NCBI GenBank assembly: GCA_009777335.1
Contig: WRMC01000003.1
Coordinates: 62,001 to 126,000 of the forward strand
DNA length: 64,000 nucleotides
Reading direction: 5' to 3'
Source of the DNA: Treponema sp.
Lineage (GTDB): Bacteria; Spirochaetota; Spirochaetia; Treponematales; Breznakiellaceae
Positions 32,701 to 41,599 of this stretch are shown one piece after another (position 1 is the first letter of the stretch; each line of letters begins with the position of its first letter). The position numbers and the translations under genes were made by a program. The notes under the pieces are model-generated. The model was given only the letters and a program-made list of their open reading frames with translations, was not told the DNA's origin and made no database searches.

Positions 32701-35700
32701 ACCATCGGGCAGCTTGCCTCCGGTGTAGAAATATTGAACCATGTAATTTTTAGCCTGCCAACGGGCGAAGAGGGTTATGTTTTGGGTAACCTCGGTCTCA
32801 GCGAGCCAACGGCTTCCCCCAGTCACCTGTGTGTACCAGCCCATGAAATCATACCCTGTCAGGGTAGCGATGGGCAGCTCTTCATTTGTGAACAATGAAC
32901 CAAACGATGTTCCATAGGTGATACCAGTCTCACTGGCGACCGGGTCGCCGCCATTGGAGTTAAAGCTCACCGTATAGCTAAGCTGTTCCCACTGGGCGTA
33001 GAGGTTCAGGGCAGTTTCGGTGCCCCCCCAGCCGCTGTGCATGGCGGCGCTTTGGCCGGGGAAGACCTTGTTGGCATCTAAATTGGCGGTCCCGCTTACG
33101 GTGCTCCAGTTAAGGAAGTGCCAGCCGGGCCGTGCAGTGGGGGCCACATCTCCTATAGTTGGCGGGTCGGAATATAAGGCGCTTTGGTCTGCGGGTACAG
33201 TGACTGTCTCAGATCCTGCGTTGGCATGGTAAGTGATAGTATACGTTTGCATCTGCCAGCGAGCGTAGAGGGTTCTGTTGCTGGTCCCTACGGGAGTGGG
33301 GGTCTCGCCGCTGGTGTTTTGAAAGACCCAGGCTTCACCGCCAGAAAGGGCGGGGAACCAGCCCAGGAAGGTATGTCCGGTGCGGGTGGGGTTACCGGGG
33401 TTAGGAATGTCGGCGGTGGGTTCCAGATTATGGTGGCTCGGGAGCCCATCCATGATTCCGCCGTTTAAGTTAAAGGTTACCGAGTACCGGATATCCGGCC
33501 CCGAGGGAGGGGGTTCCCAGTGGGCGTAAAGGTTAATGGTACTGTTGTTGGTGAGCTCCCCCCAATCATCCAGGAGGGCCAGGCTCTGGCCCGGGTGGTA
33601 CCTGGTTGCCAGGGTGTTTGTCCCAGGAGCGGTGTTCCAGTTAAGGAAGGTATCACCGTTGGGATGGGAAAATTGGTTTCCCCCTACGATAGTCGGGGGT
33701 TCTGTAAAGGAGATGTAGCCCGTGGCCGGTTGCTCATGGGTTTCGTTGGTCCCCGTGTGGTTGGAGTTATACACCACCCGGTACTGCCTGGGGCTCCATT
33801 GGGCGGTCAAGGTCGTGGGTTCAAATAGGGGGTCATCAAAATCCCATTCGGTACTGCCATCCGCCCAGAACCTAAAATCGTAGCCTGTGCGGGTGGGGGT
33901 CCCAGGATTAGCCACTACCCAATTGTTGCTGTTGTCGGCGGTGGCCGGGGAGGGGCTCGTCTGGGCTCCGTTGCTGTTGAAGGTGACCCTGTAGGATTGT
34001 GCCTCCCACTGGGCATAGAGGGTGATGGTCCCCGACTGGGCGGCCAGGGCTAGCTCGTCCCTAATTCGCACCGCCTGGCTTGCCAGGTAAGGAAGCCCTG
34101 TCCCGTCGGCGGCGGTGTTCCAGCCCCTAAAGAGGTGGCCCGGTTTGGCCAGGGTCCCCTGGGCACCGAGGTCTATCAGGCTATCGTAGGGCTGGCCGGA
34201 AAGGTCAGCAGGCAGGGTACCCGTCACCGCCAGGAGAGTCCCGGGGTGCAGGTCATTCCGGTTATAAGCTATGGCATAGCTAACCGGATCCCAGAGGGCA
34301 AAGAGGGTAGTGTTGGCATTCACCTGGGTGCCGCCGGTCCCAAAGACCCAGAGAGAGCCGCCGGTCAAAGCGGTGTACCAGCCCGCAAAGCTATGTCCCG
34401 CCATGGTGGGGTCCCCTGGATCGGGGACAATGGCCCCCTGGGGCAGGTTGTGAACCGGAGCGGGATGGCTCAGCATGGTTCCGCCGTTCAGATTAAAGTT
34501 CACCGAGTAGACCGGGTCGCTCCCACCCCCGACGGGCCTCCACTGGGCGTAGAGGATCAGGGTCGGGGTTCCTGTAAGGTTGAGGCCCGCCAGGAGGACT
34601 TCCATGTCATGGTCCCCTGGGCGGAAGCTGATGCCTCCGGTGGGCTGGAAGCTCCAGCCAGCAAACTCCTGGTTGGCCGGAGGGCTAAAGCTGCTGCCAT
34701 CGGGGAGTTCTATGGTGCCGTTAAAGGGCCGGGTCCGGGATCCCGGCGGGGAATCACTGCTGCCGGTCACATTAAAGTTGATCGTATAGCTGATGGGGTT
34801 CCACCGGGCATAGAGGGTGGTGTCTGCATCAACGGTATCGCCGCCGAAACTCCATGGTGTCCCCCAGTCCACCCCTGGGGCAGTGCCATTCTGGGGGAAC
34901 CAACCGTTGAAGGTATAACCCCGCCTGATGGGGACGGCGGGGCTGGGGGTGGTTTCTCCCTTTTTCATTATTACGGATTCTACGAAGGTTCCCCCCAGGC
35001 TGTTAAAGCTAAGGATGACCGTATCGGGGTTTTGGTGCCGCCACCGGGCATAGAGCCGGATCTCTTCCCGATCGTCCATAAGGCCATAGAGGAGTTCTTC
35101 TACGGCGTGCTGGCCATCCCGGAAAATGGTCCCTCCGCTGATGGAACTGCTCCAGCCATCGAAGACCTGGTCAGGGGGACTCGCGGGGGGGCTAATGCCG
35201 CCGCCTCCGGGGAGGCTGACGGTATCGACAAAGGAAGCGTTGCTAATGTTACCGGGTGTAGCTCCTCCGCCTCCATTTAAATCAAAGACCACCCTATATT
35301 CCCGGGGGTTCCAGCCGGCAAAGAGGGTCATGTGCTTGTCTACGAAATCAGTGGCGAAAATCCATTCGTCCGTCGGGGCATTGTTGACGGAATCCCAGTT
35401 CTTATACCAGCGAGCAAAGGTATAGCCCCGCCTGGTGGGAGGCTGGGGCGGAGTGAGGGTCTCGTTGTGGTAGGCCTCGGCGGAGGGGATGTAACTGCCC
35501 CCGTTGGAGTTAAAGTTTACCACCCTTTTGTCCGGATCGACCTTGCGCCACTGGGCGTAGACGGTCATGTCCTGGTTTATGGTCAGGCCCGTGTCTATCT
35601 GGGCTCCCGTTCCATCTATCCTCCGGTTCCAGCCGTTAAAGGCGTAACCGTTCCAGCTAGGGGGGGAGGGGAGGCTCTCCAGGGTGCTGCCCTGACGGAC

Positions 35701-36426
35701 GGTGATCCGCATGGGCAGGGCCTCCACCAGGGCCCCATTACTATTAAAGGTGATCACCACCTCGTTGGGTTCTATGGGAACCCAGACAGGCTGGACGGTG
35801 ATGTTATGGTTGATGGTCGTATGCTGATTAAGGAGGTAGCCAGTTTGAGTGCCAGGGCCCTCGGCATGGACTACCATCCAGCCCATAAAGACAAAGCCCG
35901 TAAGCCGGGGTTCCTCCGGCAGATAGGGGAGGCTCCCTGAATCATCTGGCACCTTTTCCCGAGGATAGGACGGTCTATGGGAACCGGTGCTGTCAAAGGT
36001 GACGATGGGGGTAGTGTTCGGGATGGAATCCCGCCAGAGGGCCTGGACTACCATATCTTCACGGACCGGAGTCATGGAGGTAAAGCGCTGGTCCTTATCG
36101 ATCATGCCGTCATCATCTACAACAAACCATCCGCTAAAGAGGGTCAGGGGCGGCGAATTTATGGGGGGTTCTTCGATTAGTTCATTGGGAATATCACTGA
36201 TGGTATAGCTGGGGTTAACTACCTCCCGGACACTGCGATTCTGGCCATTGGCGGGATCAAAGACCACCCGGATTGTGGGCAGGGTTATGGTGATGCCTTC
36301 CTCAAAGGGGTGCTTGGCAGCCATGTCGAGGAAAAAGATCTCGCAGGAGCTGAACAAGAAGATGAGCAAAAGGAGTAAACCGATGCCTGGTATCCGCCCA
36401 GCCCGTATGGTTTCGGTCTTAGTCAT
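29779..36426 (-). CDS. Giant InlB-repeat lipoprotein with C-terminal beta-propeller
   Basis: A 2215-residue protein. Lipobox LFSSC with Cys28 follows a hydrophobic stretch. Residues 45-1660 hold about 19 Listeria-Bacteroides (InlB_B/Flg_new) repeats of 65-105 residues, each with VxFNxNGG, PTRxGYTFxGW and LYARW. From the fourth repeat on, two subtypes alternate. Residues 1665-2215 form blades of SBBP type (AVHPATGDIYAVGYITG, AVNSTGVYIAGYF, LAVDSEGHIWAAGSLHG, IVYAVGYQR). It is likely surface-exposed and may bind a partner cell, glycan or matrix. No ribosome-binding site stands out. At 6.6 kb it is the largest gene here. Confidence 0.85.
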   Translation of the reverse strand: MTKTETIRAGRIPGIGLLLLLIFLFSSCEIFFLDMAAKHPFEEGITITLPTIRVVFDPANGQNRSVREVVNPSYTISDIPNELIEEPPINSPPLTLFSGWFVVDDDGMIDKDQRFTSMTPVREDMVVQALWRDSIPNTTPIVTFDSTGSHRPSYPREKVPDDSGSLPYLPEEPRLTGFVFMGWMVVHAEGPGTQTGYLLNQHTTINHNITVQPVWVPIEPNEVVITFNSNGALVEALPMRITVRQGSTLESLPSPPSWNGYAFNGWNRRIDGTGAQIDTGLTINQDMTVYAQWRKVDPDKRVVNFNSNGGSYIPSAEAYHNETLTPPQPPTRRGYTFARWYKNWDSVNNAPTDEWIFATDFVDKHMTLFAGWNPREYRVVFDLNGGGGATPGNISNASFVDTVSLPGGGGISPPASPPDQVFDGWSSSISGGTIFRDGQHAVEELLYGLMDDREEIRLYARWRHQNPDTVILSFNSLGGTFVESVIMKKGETTPSPAVPIRRGYTFNGWFPQNGTAPGVDWGTPWSFGGDTVDADTTLYARWNPISYTINFNVTGSSDSPPGSRTRPFNGTIELPDGSSFSPPANQEFAGWSFQPTGGISFRPGDHDMEVLLAGLNLTGTPTLILYAQWRPVGGGSDPVYSVNFNLNGGTMLSHPAPVHNLPQGAIVPDPGDPTMAGHSFAGWYTALTGGSLWVFGTGGTQVNANTTLFALWDPVSYAIAYNRNDLHPGTLLAVTGTLPADLSGQPYDSLIDLGAQGTLAKPGHLFRGWNTAADGTGLPYLASQAVRIRDELALAAQSGTITLYAQWEAQSYRVTFNSNGAQTSPSPATADNSNNWVVANPGTPTRTGYDFRFWADGSTEWDFDDPLFEPTTLTAQWSPRQYRVVYNSNHTGTNETHEQPATGYISFTEPPTIVGGNQFSHPNGDTFLNWNTAPGTNTLATRYHPGQSLALLDDWGELTNNSTINLYAHWEPPPSGPDIRYSVTFNLNGGIMDGLPSHHNLEPTADIPNPGNPTRTGHTFLGWFPALSGGEAWVFQNTSGETPTPVGTSNRTLYARWQMQTYTITYHANAGSETVTVPADQSALYSDPPTIGDVAPTARPGWHFLNWSTVSGTANLDANKVFPGQSAAMHSGWGGTETALNLYAQWEQLSYTVSFNSNGGDPVASETGITYGTSFGSLFTNEELPIATLTGYDFMGWYTQVTGGSRWLAETEVTQNITLFARWQAKNYMVQYFYTGGKLPDGVTEAPTSLHTYNVPKELTKNIFIRDGHTFTGWLSTDNVFFHDEQTVVNLMTTNQAFPLYAQWEELRHTVTFNSLYNIATSPQQILDGELAEEPSPDNLTRTGYEFMGWYETNSTGGTWGSPFDFTTPIKANLTLYARWDPIVYTVRLHPNGALDGVVYDVLELSGAPLTVPAGEEQPAPREITLQYGQEYLLPYISDTFTREGHNATGWNTRPNASSSTAYRPIADGQILINLVDSPGVIDLYIQWQVITHLVSFNLNGATGNFPPQFVQHGSNAFRPLTDPTPPTHPVASTKFTFEGWTTDYLLPGELLDPDMHYKFDSTPVTEPIILYAILGEEHLPLNVSFSWNWSGAPGGPPDQKVFRNGILDNPNNHPTRQDFAITGWYTRDGTEGNWGDLWHFTSPVQTSMHLYARWEGEEDIPPQWTSTLAGSSSGDARFNATAVHPATGDIYAVGYITGADFNFGKDPSGNDVKISGSGTTPSPVIVKYNSEGEVLWAKSTFSGTNAGRYWDLAISIEGSNTYIYAVGELQNNTTASNFDFGNGHTVRGPSNYYNPVAVKYRDDGTTMWARTTETLSGDGWQIVYRGVAVNSTGVYIAGYFEPRVTATFGNNVSISSTDLDEQPMMVKYNHSGLAQWGYIVESGGGNGNQDSRFNAITVTNVTENGTEKTYIYAVGYQRRNGTSASAMAQNNFNYGKDADGNDVRILPFYSGTTMGNVAGHNAVIVKFEEITGVANTPAHPHGTYVRALYGEHLHIDLASEFNTVLVSGNYVYAGGMLDHRPVVSRFDSLDLRNRTSIRAQQGTANPNTNFGNNLTTNRNNTFINYINSLAVDSEGHIWAAGSLHGTTAYEWDAAGGYRMYPTGVSGNSVVLKINSDFTLTGTFSADQYNAPAPMPYSKLMRRTLSSSAANLTANEASNNRAVLMGIAIHIDESGNNIVYAVGYQRYPFLYDHGNNKPAAAANTGNHDKPVILRY

Positions 36427-36463
36427 TCTATTCTATATATTGTAGTTCCCAGGTCCTCAAATG

Positions 36464-37843
36464 TCAAGAATTTGGACTAACAGATTTTTGATCCCCCTGG
36501 GGTTTTACCGCCAGTTTCCCCGCCCAGAGGCGCTTCTTATAATAGACAAAACTGGCCCCGCTGCTTAAAAACCAGCCTATGGGGATGGACCAGGCCAGGG
36601 CATGGGGGCCCATGCCGCCAAGGTAGACCAGCCCGTGGGCCGAAAGGGCCCGGACCGCCAGACTAAAGACCGGAAAGACCATGGCGATGACCGCGTCTCC
36701 GGCCCCCCGGAAAAAGCCGTTAAAGGCAAAAAGAAAGGCAAAGAGGAAGTAAAAAAGAACCATGATGTTCAGGTATTCGCTCCCTATCCGGAGGATCTCC
36801 GGGGTATTGGGGTCCGCGGGGCTTAAAAAGAGGGACATAAACTGGTGGCGGTAAGCCAAAAGCAGGGCCGAGACCAGGATCGCGCAGACCAGCATATAGA
36901 GGAGGCCTATGCGCAGACCCCGCCGGGCCCGGTCTTCCAGCCCCGCCCCCATGTTCTGGGCCACCAGGGTAGAAAGGGCCATGCTCAGGTTGGAAACCGG
37001 CATGAGGGCAAACTGATCTATCCTGGAGGCGGCGGTGATCCCCGCCATGGCGGCGGCCCCAAAGGAATTAATGAGCCTCGTGATGCTGAGCTGGGCCAAT
37101 GAGGTCAGGGAGAGCTGAAAGGCCGCGGGGGTGCCGTATTTTAGGATGAGCCTGAAAAGTTCCCGGTCAAAGATGAGCCTCCGGACCCGTAAAAGGGGCA
37201 TCTTGGCCCGGGCATAGAAAAAACAGAGGAGGGCCGCCATGCCCTGGGAAATCACCGTGGCTATGGCTACCCCCACTACCCCCATGTCCAGGACCAGCAC
37301 AAAGAAGAGGTTAAGGCCCAGGTTGAGGAAGATGGAAAAAATGAGAAAGTAGAGGGGCCGCCGGGAGTCCCCCAGGGCCCGCATATAGGCGGTGTACATA
37401 TTATAGAAGACCGGAAAGATCACCCCCGCCATGATGGTCCTCATGTAGAGCTGGGCCTGGCTAAAAATTTCTTCCCCCGTATTTAAGAGCTTTAAAAGAA
37501 GGGGGGCGGAGCTTACCCCTATGACCGTCAGGATAAGAGAAATCCCCAAAAGGGAAAGGATGGATACCGAGACCGTGTCGGTGAGCCTCTGGTATTGCCG
37601 GGCCCCGTAGAACTGGGAGATCACCACCGAGGCTCCGGTGGTCAGCCCCATGAGGGAGGCCAGGACAAACATGAGGATGCTCATGGAGACCCCCACGGAG
37701 GCCAGGGCGGGCCCCCCTATGTAGCGGCCCACGATGATCATGTCGGCGATGCTGTACATCTGCTGGAGGAGGTTCCCTATGAGCATGGGGATGGAGAAGC
37801 TGATCAACTGCCGGGCTATGCTGCCGCTGGTAAAGTCCCTCAT
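36464..37843 (-). CDS. MATE family efflux transporter
   Basis: A 459-residue inner-membrane protein with 12 membrane segments: FSIPMLIGNLLQQMYSIADMIIVGR at the start, GLTTGASVVISQFYGAR, and a second half with LVAQNMGAGLEDRARRG. This is the MATE layout (antiport of cationic drugs or metabolites with Na+ or H+). Substrate unknown. Divergent from the DUF2284 gene. Confidence 0.9.
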   Translation of the reverse strand: MRDFTSGSIARQLISFSIPMLIGNLLQQMYSIADMIIVGRYIGGPALASVGVSMSILMFVLASLMGLTTGASVVISQFYGARQYQRLTDTVSVSILSLLGISLILTVIGVSSAPLLLKLLNTGEEIFSQAQLYMRTIMAGVIFPVFYNMYTAYMRALGDSRRPLYFLIFSIFLNLGLNLFFVLVLDMGVVGVAIATVISQGMAALLCFFYARAKMPLLRVRRLIFDRELFRLILKYGTPAAFQLSLTSLAQLSITRLINSFGAAAMAGITAASRIDQFALMPVSNLSMALSTLVAQNMGAGLEDRARRGLRIGLLYMLVCAILVSALLLAYRHQFMSLFLSPADPNTPEILRIGSEYLNIMVLFYFLFAFLFAFNGFFRGAGDAVIAMVFPVFSLAVRALSAHGLVYLGGMGPHALAWSIPIGWFLSSGASFVYYKKRLWAGKLAVKPQGDQKSVSPNS

Positions 37844-37898
37844 GGTGTATGGGCCATGATAATATACTATTGCTTTTTTTTATTATACCATTATCCCC

Positions 37899-38426
37899 AT
37901 GAGCCCCGAAGCAGAAGCAATTTTGAAGCTCCTCCAAGGCCGCTGCCACCAATGGGGTCTGGCCCCCACGAAGGATTTAATTTTTTCCCAGGAGCTCCGG
38001 CAGGCCTGCGTGCAAAACACCTGCGGCCGCTACGGAGCTTCCTGGACCTGCCCCCCCGCGGTGGGTTCCATAGATTCCCTTAAAGAAAGGATCCTGGCCT
38101 TTCCCCAGGGCCTGGTCTTTACCACGATGCTAGAACTGGAGGACTCCTTTGATTTTCCGGGGATGCAGAGGGCCAAGGAGATCCACGATGCCATCACCGC
38201 CGAGGTCCATGATCGCTTTGGGGAGCGGCACCCGGTCTTTGGGGCCGGGTCCTGTACCAGGTGCTCCCCCTGCGCCTACCCCCAGAGCTGCCGCTTCCCC
38301 GGCCAGACCTATCCCTCCCTGGAGGCCGCAGGGATCCACGTGACAGAGCTCAGTGTCGCCGCCGGGGTCCTCTACAACAACGGCCCCAACACGGTGACCT
38401 ATTTTTCCATGGTCCTGGTGCCCTAG
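37899..38426 (+). CDS. DUF2284 metal-binding protein
   Basis: A 175-residue soluble protein rich in Cys: ACVQNTCGRYGASWTCPP (residues 32-50) and SCTRCSPCAYPQSCRFP (residues 113-130), followed by GIHVTELS and NGPNTVTYFSMVL. This is the DUF2284 (predicted metal-binding) pattern, probably an Fe-S or zinc site. Role unknown. Confidence 0.85.
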   Translation: MSPEAEAILKLLQGRCHQWGLAPTKDLIFSQELRQACVQNTCGRYGASWTCPPAVGSIDSLKERILAFPQGLVFTTMLELEDSFDFPGMQRAKEIHDAITAEVHDRFGERHPVFGAGSCTRCSPCAYPQSCRFPGQTYPSLEAAGIHVTELSVAAGVLYNNGPNTVTYFSMVLVP

Positions 38427-38437
38427 GGTAAAGCTTT

Positions 38438-39058
38438 CTAGGGAAGACGGGATTGAAGGGCCGCGGCGGTTTCGGCCGCCTTATTGATCATCCCTTCCAT
38501 GGCCAGGGGGATCAGCACAAAGATCCTCCTGATATTCCTGCCGCCCCCCCGGGCCTTCCAGGCCAGGTTGAGTTCATCCCAGACCTGAAAGAACCGGGGG
38601 ATAAAACCCAGCATAAGGGCCAGATGAAGGCCCATTCGGAGCTTCGATAGGCCCAGGGCCCCTTCGAGGCGGCTTAAGGATCGCCGCAGTTCCCCGGTGG
38701 TGGTGACCGCAAAGAGGAGGCTCCCGGCCCCATAGGCCGCAAGCAGGCGGAGGCAGAAGAGGGCCCCCTCGATAAGACCCGGGATGCTCAGCCCCAGGGG
38801 CCGGGTTTCCAGGGCCCCCAGGGAGAGGACCCCCAGGGAGAGGACAAGGAGGGGCCGGCTCCCCCGGAGGAGTTCCCGGGGGCCCAGGCGGGCAACAAGA
38901 GAGAGGCCCAGGATGATGAGGATGATGCCCCCCAATACGAGGAGGTTCTGGACGAAGGCCCCCAAAGAGAGGGCCAAGAGGGCCAGGAGTTTAAGGCCCG
39001 CGGGAGCTTTATGAAGGGGGCTGGACCGGCTCCTATAGGACCAGGGGCTTAGAGCCAT
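38438..39058 (-). CDS. ECF transporter T component (EcfT/BioN-like)
   Basis: A 206-residue membrane protein with about five segments. The cytoplasmic coupling helix carries the EcfT signature AWKARGGGRN. It links the ATPase to the substrate-binding BioY. It overlaps the ATPase gene by 10 bases; together with bioY it forms bioY-ecfA-ecfT. Confidence 0.87.
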   Translation of the reverse strand: MALSPWSYRSRSSPLHKAPAGLKLLALLALSLGAFVQNLLVLGGIILIILGLSLVARLGPRELLRGSRPLLVLSLGVLSLGALETRPLGLSIPGLIEGALFCLRLLAAYGAGSLLFAVTTTGELRRSLSRLEGALGLSKLRMGLHLALMLGFIPRFFQVWDELNLAWKARGGGRNIRRIFVLIPLAMEGMINKAAETAAALQSRLP

Positions 39059-39825
39059 GTGCAGTCCTGGGCTTTTTTTTGGGAGCCCCGGGGGTCCCGG
39101 ACCCCCCAGGCGGGATCGAGGCGGTCCAGGACCTCGTCGCTGGAACCCTGGTCCCGAACCCTTCCCCCCTGGAGGATCACCAGCCGGTCCGCCAGGGCCA
39201 GGACCTTTTCCAGCTCATGGGTCAGGATGATGAGGGTCTTTCCCTGGCCCTTTAGGTCCCTGATGATGCTCAGGACCTGGACCACCCCGGGCCAGTCCAG
39301 GTGGGCAAAGGGCTCATCCATGATCAGGACCTCACAACCGGAGGCCAGGATGCCCCCTATGGCCAGACGGCGTTTTTCACCCCCCGAAAGGCGGCGGCTG
39401 CTAAAGGCCCCCTTGGCAGAGAGGTCCAGGGAGTCCAGGGTTTCTTGCACCCGTCTTTTTATCTCATCCCTGGGGAGCCCCCGGTTCTCGGGGCCAAAGC
39501 GGATATCCTCTTCTACGGTTTCCCCTAAAATCTGGGTATCCGGGTCCTGGAAGATAAGCCCCACCTGGGCCCGGAGCTGCTTTTCCGATTCCCCCAGGGG
39601 CCTTCCCATAAAGAGGATCTCCCCACCGGTGGGTTCCTCCAGGCCCGAGAGGATCTTCATTAAGAGGGTCTTCCCCGAACCATTGGCCCCGGCGATAAGG
39701 AGGCATTCGCCCCTGTATATGTCCAGGTCCAGGGCGCTCAGGGCCTCAAGACCCTGGGGCCCGGCGAGGCCCGGGGGGAAGTGCTTCCTGAGCCCCCGGA
39801 CCTGGTACACCAGCTCATTACTCAT
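39049..39825 (-). CDS. ECF transporter ATPase (EcfA/BioM-like)
   Basis: A 258-residue ABC ATPase: Walker A GANGSGKT, Q-loop LIFQDPDTQILGETVEEDIRFGPENRGL (typical of EcfA/CbiO), signature LSGGEKRR, Walker B VLIMDEP and switch His in LTHE. The ATG at 39825 overlaps the end of bioY by 8 bases; the longest frame adds residues out of bioY. A single ATPase suggests it works as a homodimer in biotin uptake. Confidence 0.9.
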   Translation of the reverse strand: MSNELVYQVRGLRKHFPPGLAGPQGLEALSALDLDIYRGECLLIAGANGSGKTLLMKILSGLEEPTGGEILFMGRPLGESEKQLRAQVGLIFQDPDTQILGETVEEDIRFGPENRGLPRDEIKRRVQETLDSLDLSAKGAFSSRRLSGGEKRRLAIGGILASGCEVLIMDEPFAHLDWPGVVQVLSIIRDLKGQGKTLIILTHELEKVLALADRLVILQGGRVRDQGSSDEVLDRLDPAWGVRDPRGSQKKAQDCTWL

Positions 39826-40372
39826 CGAGGTAGTCGGCACAGAGCCGCCGGAGCCGGGGGCTGATAAGGACCGCCGCAGCTCCCTTAAGGGCGTCACCCA
39901 GAAGAAAGGGGACCAGGCCCACCGTAAGGCTCATGGGCCAGTCCATGCCGCTGAGGGTCTTTAGGCGGTAGAGCCCCGGAAGATAGACGACCAGGAGCCC
40001 CGCGGCTGTTGCTATGATGATCCGGGGGAGGGGGGTGGGAATACCCCGCCGGGGCCGCCCGGCAATGAGGCCCGCCGCCAGGGCCGCCAGGAGATAGCCC
40101 ACCAGGTAGCCCCCGGTGGGTCCTGCCAGATGGGCCAGGCCCCCGGTGCCCCCGGCAAAGACCGGGAAGCCCAGGATGCCCGCCCCCAGGTAGAGGGCCA
40201 CCGCGGCTCCGCCCAAAAGGGGCCCCAGGATGAGCCCCGACAGAAGGGCAAAGAGGTTCTGTAAAACGATGGGCACGGGCCCTATGGGGATGGCGGCAAA
40301 CATGCCCCCGGCGGTAAGGGCCGCAAAGAGGGCGGTAAAGGAAATGCGCAGGGTGGTACGTCGTTTGTTCAT
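39818..40372 (-). CDS. bioY: Biotin transporter substrate-binding BioY
   Basis: A 184-residue S component with six membrane segments: AIPIGPVPIVLQNLFALLSG, GAAVALYLGAGILGFPVFAGG, GGLAHLAGPTGGYLVGYLLAAL. These are BioY hallmarks. It binds biotin and, with the downstream EcfA and EcfT, imports it. No biosynthetic bio genes are in the window, so the cell may depend on uptake. Confidence 0.95.
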   Translation of the reverse strand: MNKRRTTLRISFTALFAALTAGGMFAAIPIGPVPIVLQNLFALLSGLILGPLLGGAAVALYLGAGILGFPVFAGGTGGLAHLAGPTGGYLVGYLLAALAAGLIAGRPRRGIPTPLPRIIIATAAGLLVVYLPGLYRLKTLSGMDWPMSLTVGLVPFLLGDALKGAAAVLISPRLRRLCADYLDE

Positions 40373-40384
40373 ATCTATAGGATT

Positions 40385-41599
40385 CTAGCTTAAGCTTTCC
40401 CTTTTGATGAGGTATGCCAGGGCTATGCAGCCCAGGAAGGCGGTACATAAATTTGCCCCCGCCGCCAGGAGGAGCCGGGCCGGACTATAGCTCTGATTAA
40501 AGATATCCCCCATGCTTTGCACGCTGTTATAGATGGGAATAAGGTAATGATGCAGGGCCTCTTGGCCGGCGAAGAATATGTTCACCAAGGAGATGAACAA
40601 AAAAATGATGAGGAGGGGAGAGACCAGGATCTGGGCCTCCTTGGCGGTCTTGGCCTGGATGGCCGCCAGGGCGATGATGGTCACCAAGAGGGCGGCGGTG
40701 GAAGAGAGGATGAGGAGCAAAAAACCCAGGTCTATAAGGCCATAGGAGCCCAGTCCCAGGGCCCCCAGTTCTATCATCCCCGAGAGGCCCTGGGTTGAGG
40801 CTAAAAGGGAGCCAAAGCTGTCGATAAAGCGGGGCAGGGCCAGGCAGATTCCCAGGGTCCCCGAGAGGCCGCAGAGCAGGGACTGGAGGCTCAGGCCCAG
40901 GACCTTTCCTGCCGCCAGCTCCATGGGGCCCATGGAGCTGATAAAGAGGGTGGTAAGGGTGCCCCGTTCTTTTTCGCCGGTAAAGGCCTCGGTGGTGGCT
41001 GCCATGGCCCCATGGAACATAAAGACTAATAGAAAGACCGGCAGGACGGCGGCCAGGAAGTTCCGCTCCGGGTCACCGGGGGGGGCCAGATCGCCCCCTC
41101 CGGTCTGGTTTATCTCGAAGGCATGGGCGATGGATCGCTCATAGGCCCCCAGGAGAGCGATCATCCTTCCGTAGTGGAGGGCAAAGCCGCTGGAGAGGGA
41201 ATTATAGTAGAGCCAAATTTCCGGAGCCCCCTCCCCCGAAGCTGCTTCATAGGTCTGGGCCCTGGTGATAAAATCGGGGGGGAATATTACAAGGAAGCTG
41301 TCCTTTTCTTCGGCGATCTTGTTTAGGATGAGATCCCGCTCAGCTTCATTGATGTGTGTAAGGGTGATCCCCCCCTGTCCGAGAAGCTCCTCGATGGGGG
41401 CCGGGGGGTTAAGGGCATAGACTGTAGGGGTTTTTTCTTCCCCCATGGAGAAATCGATGATCAGGGGGGCCAAAAGGCCATAGATAAGATAGAGGAGGGC
41501 CGCCGGAAACACCAGGGCGCTGATTACCATGCGGCGGTCGTAAAAAAACCGGTGGAGTTCCTTCTTTGCCAGAAGGAGGACCTTTGATTTTTTAGGCAT
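40385..41599 (-). CDS. ABC-2 type permease, NatB-like
   Basis: A 404-residue protein with an N-terminal membrane segment (VISALVFPAALLYLIYG), a large external domain (residues 55-185) and five to six C-terminal segments, with TTEAFTGEKERGTLTTLFISS before them, the ABC-2 exporter coupling motif. This matches NatB of NatAB Na+ exporters, but substrate cannot be set from sequence. The start overlaps the ATPase gene by 8 bases. Confidence 0.85.
   Translation of the reverse strand: MPKKSKVLLLAKKELHRFFYDRRMVISALVFPAALLYLIYGLLAPLIIDFSMGEEKTPTVYALNPPAPIEELLGQGGITLTHINEAERDLILNKIAEEKDSFLVIFPPDFITRAQTYEAASGEGAPEIWLYYNSLSSGFALHYGRMIALLGAYERSIAHAFEINQTGGGDLAPPGDPERNFLAAVLPVFLLVFMFHGAMAATTEAFTGEKERGTLTTLFISSMGPMELAAGKVLGLSLQSLLCGLSGTLGICLALPRFIDSFGSLLASTQGLSGMIELGALGLGSYGLIDLGFLLLILSSTAALLVTIIALAAIQAKTAKEAQILVSPLLIIFLFISLVNIFFAGQEALHHYLIPIYNSVQSMGDIFNQSYSPARLLLAAGANLCTAFLGCIALAYLIKRESLS

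Noticed and set aside
34135-35280. 381-codon plus-strand frame
   Set aside because: It is antisense to the giant repeat lipoprotein, is Gly/Pro-rich with no domain, and exists because the GC-rich repeats leave few stops on the other strand.
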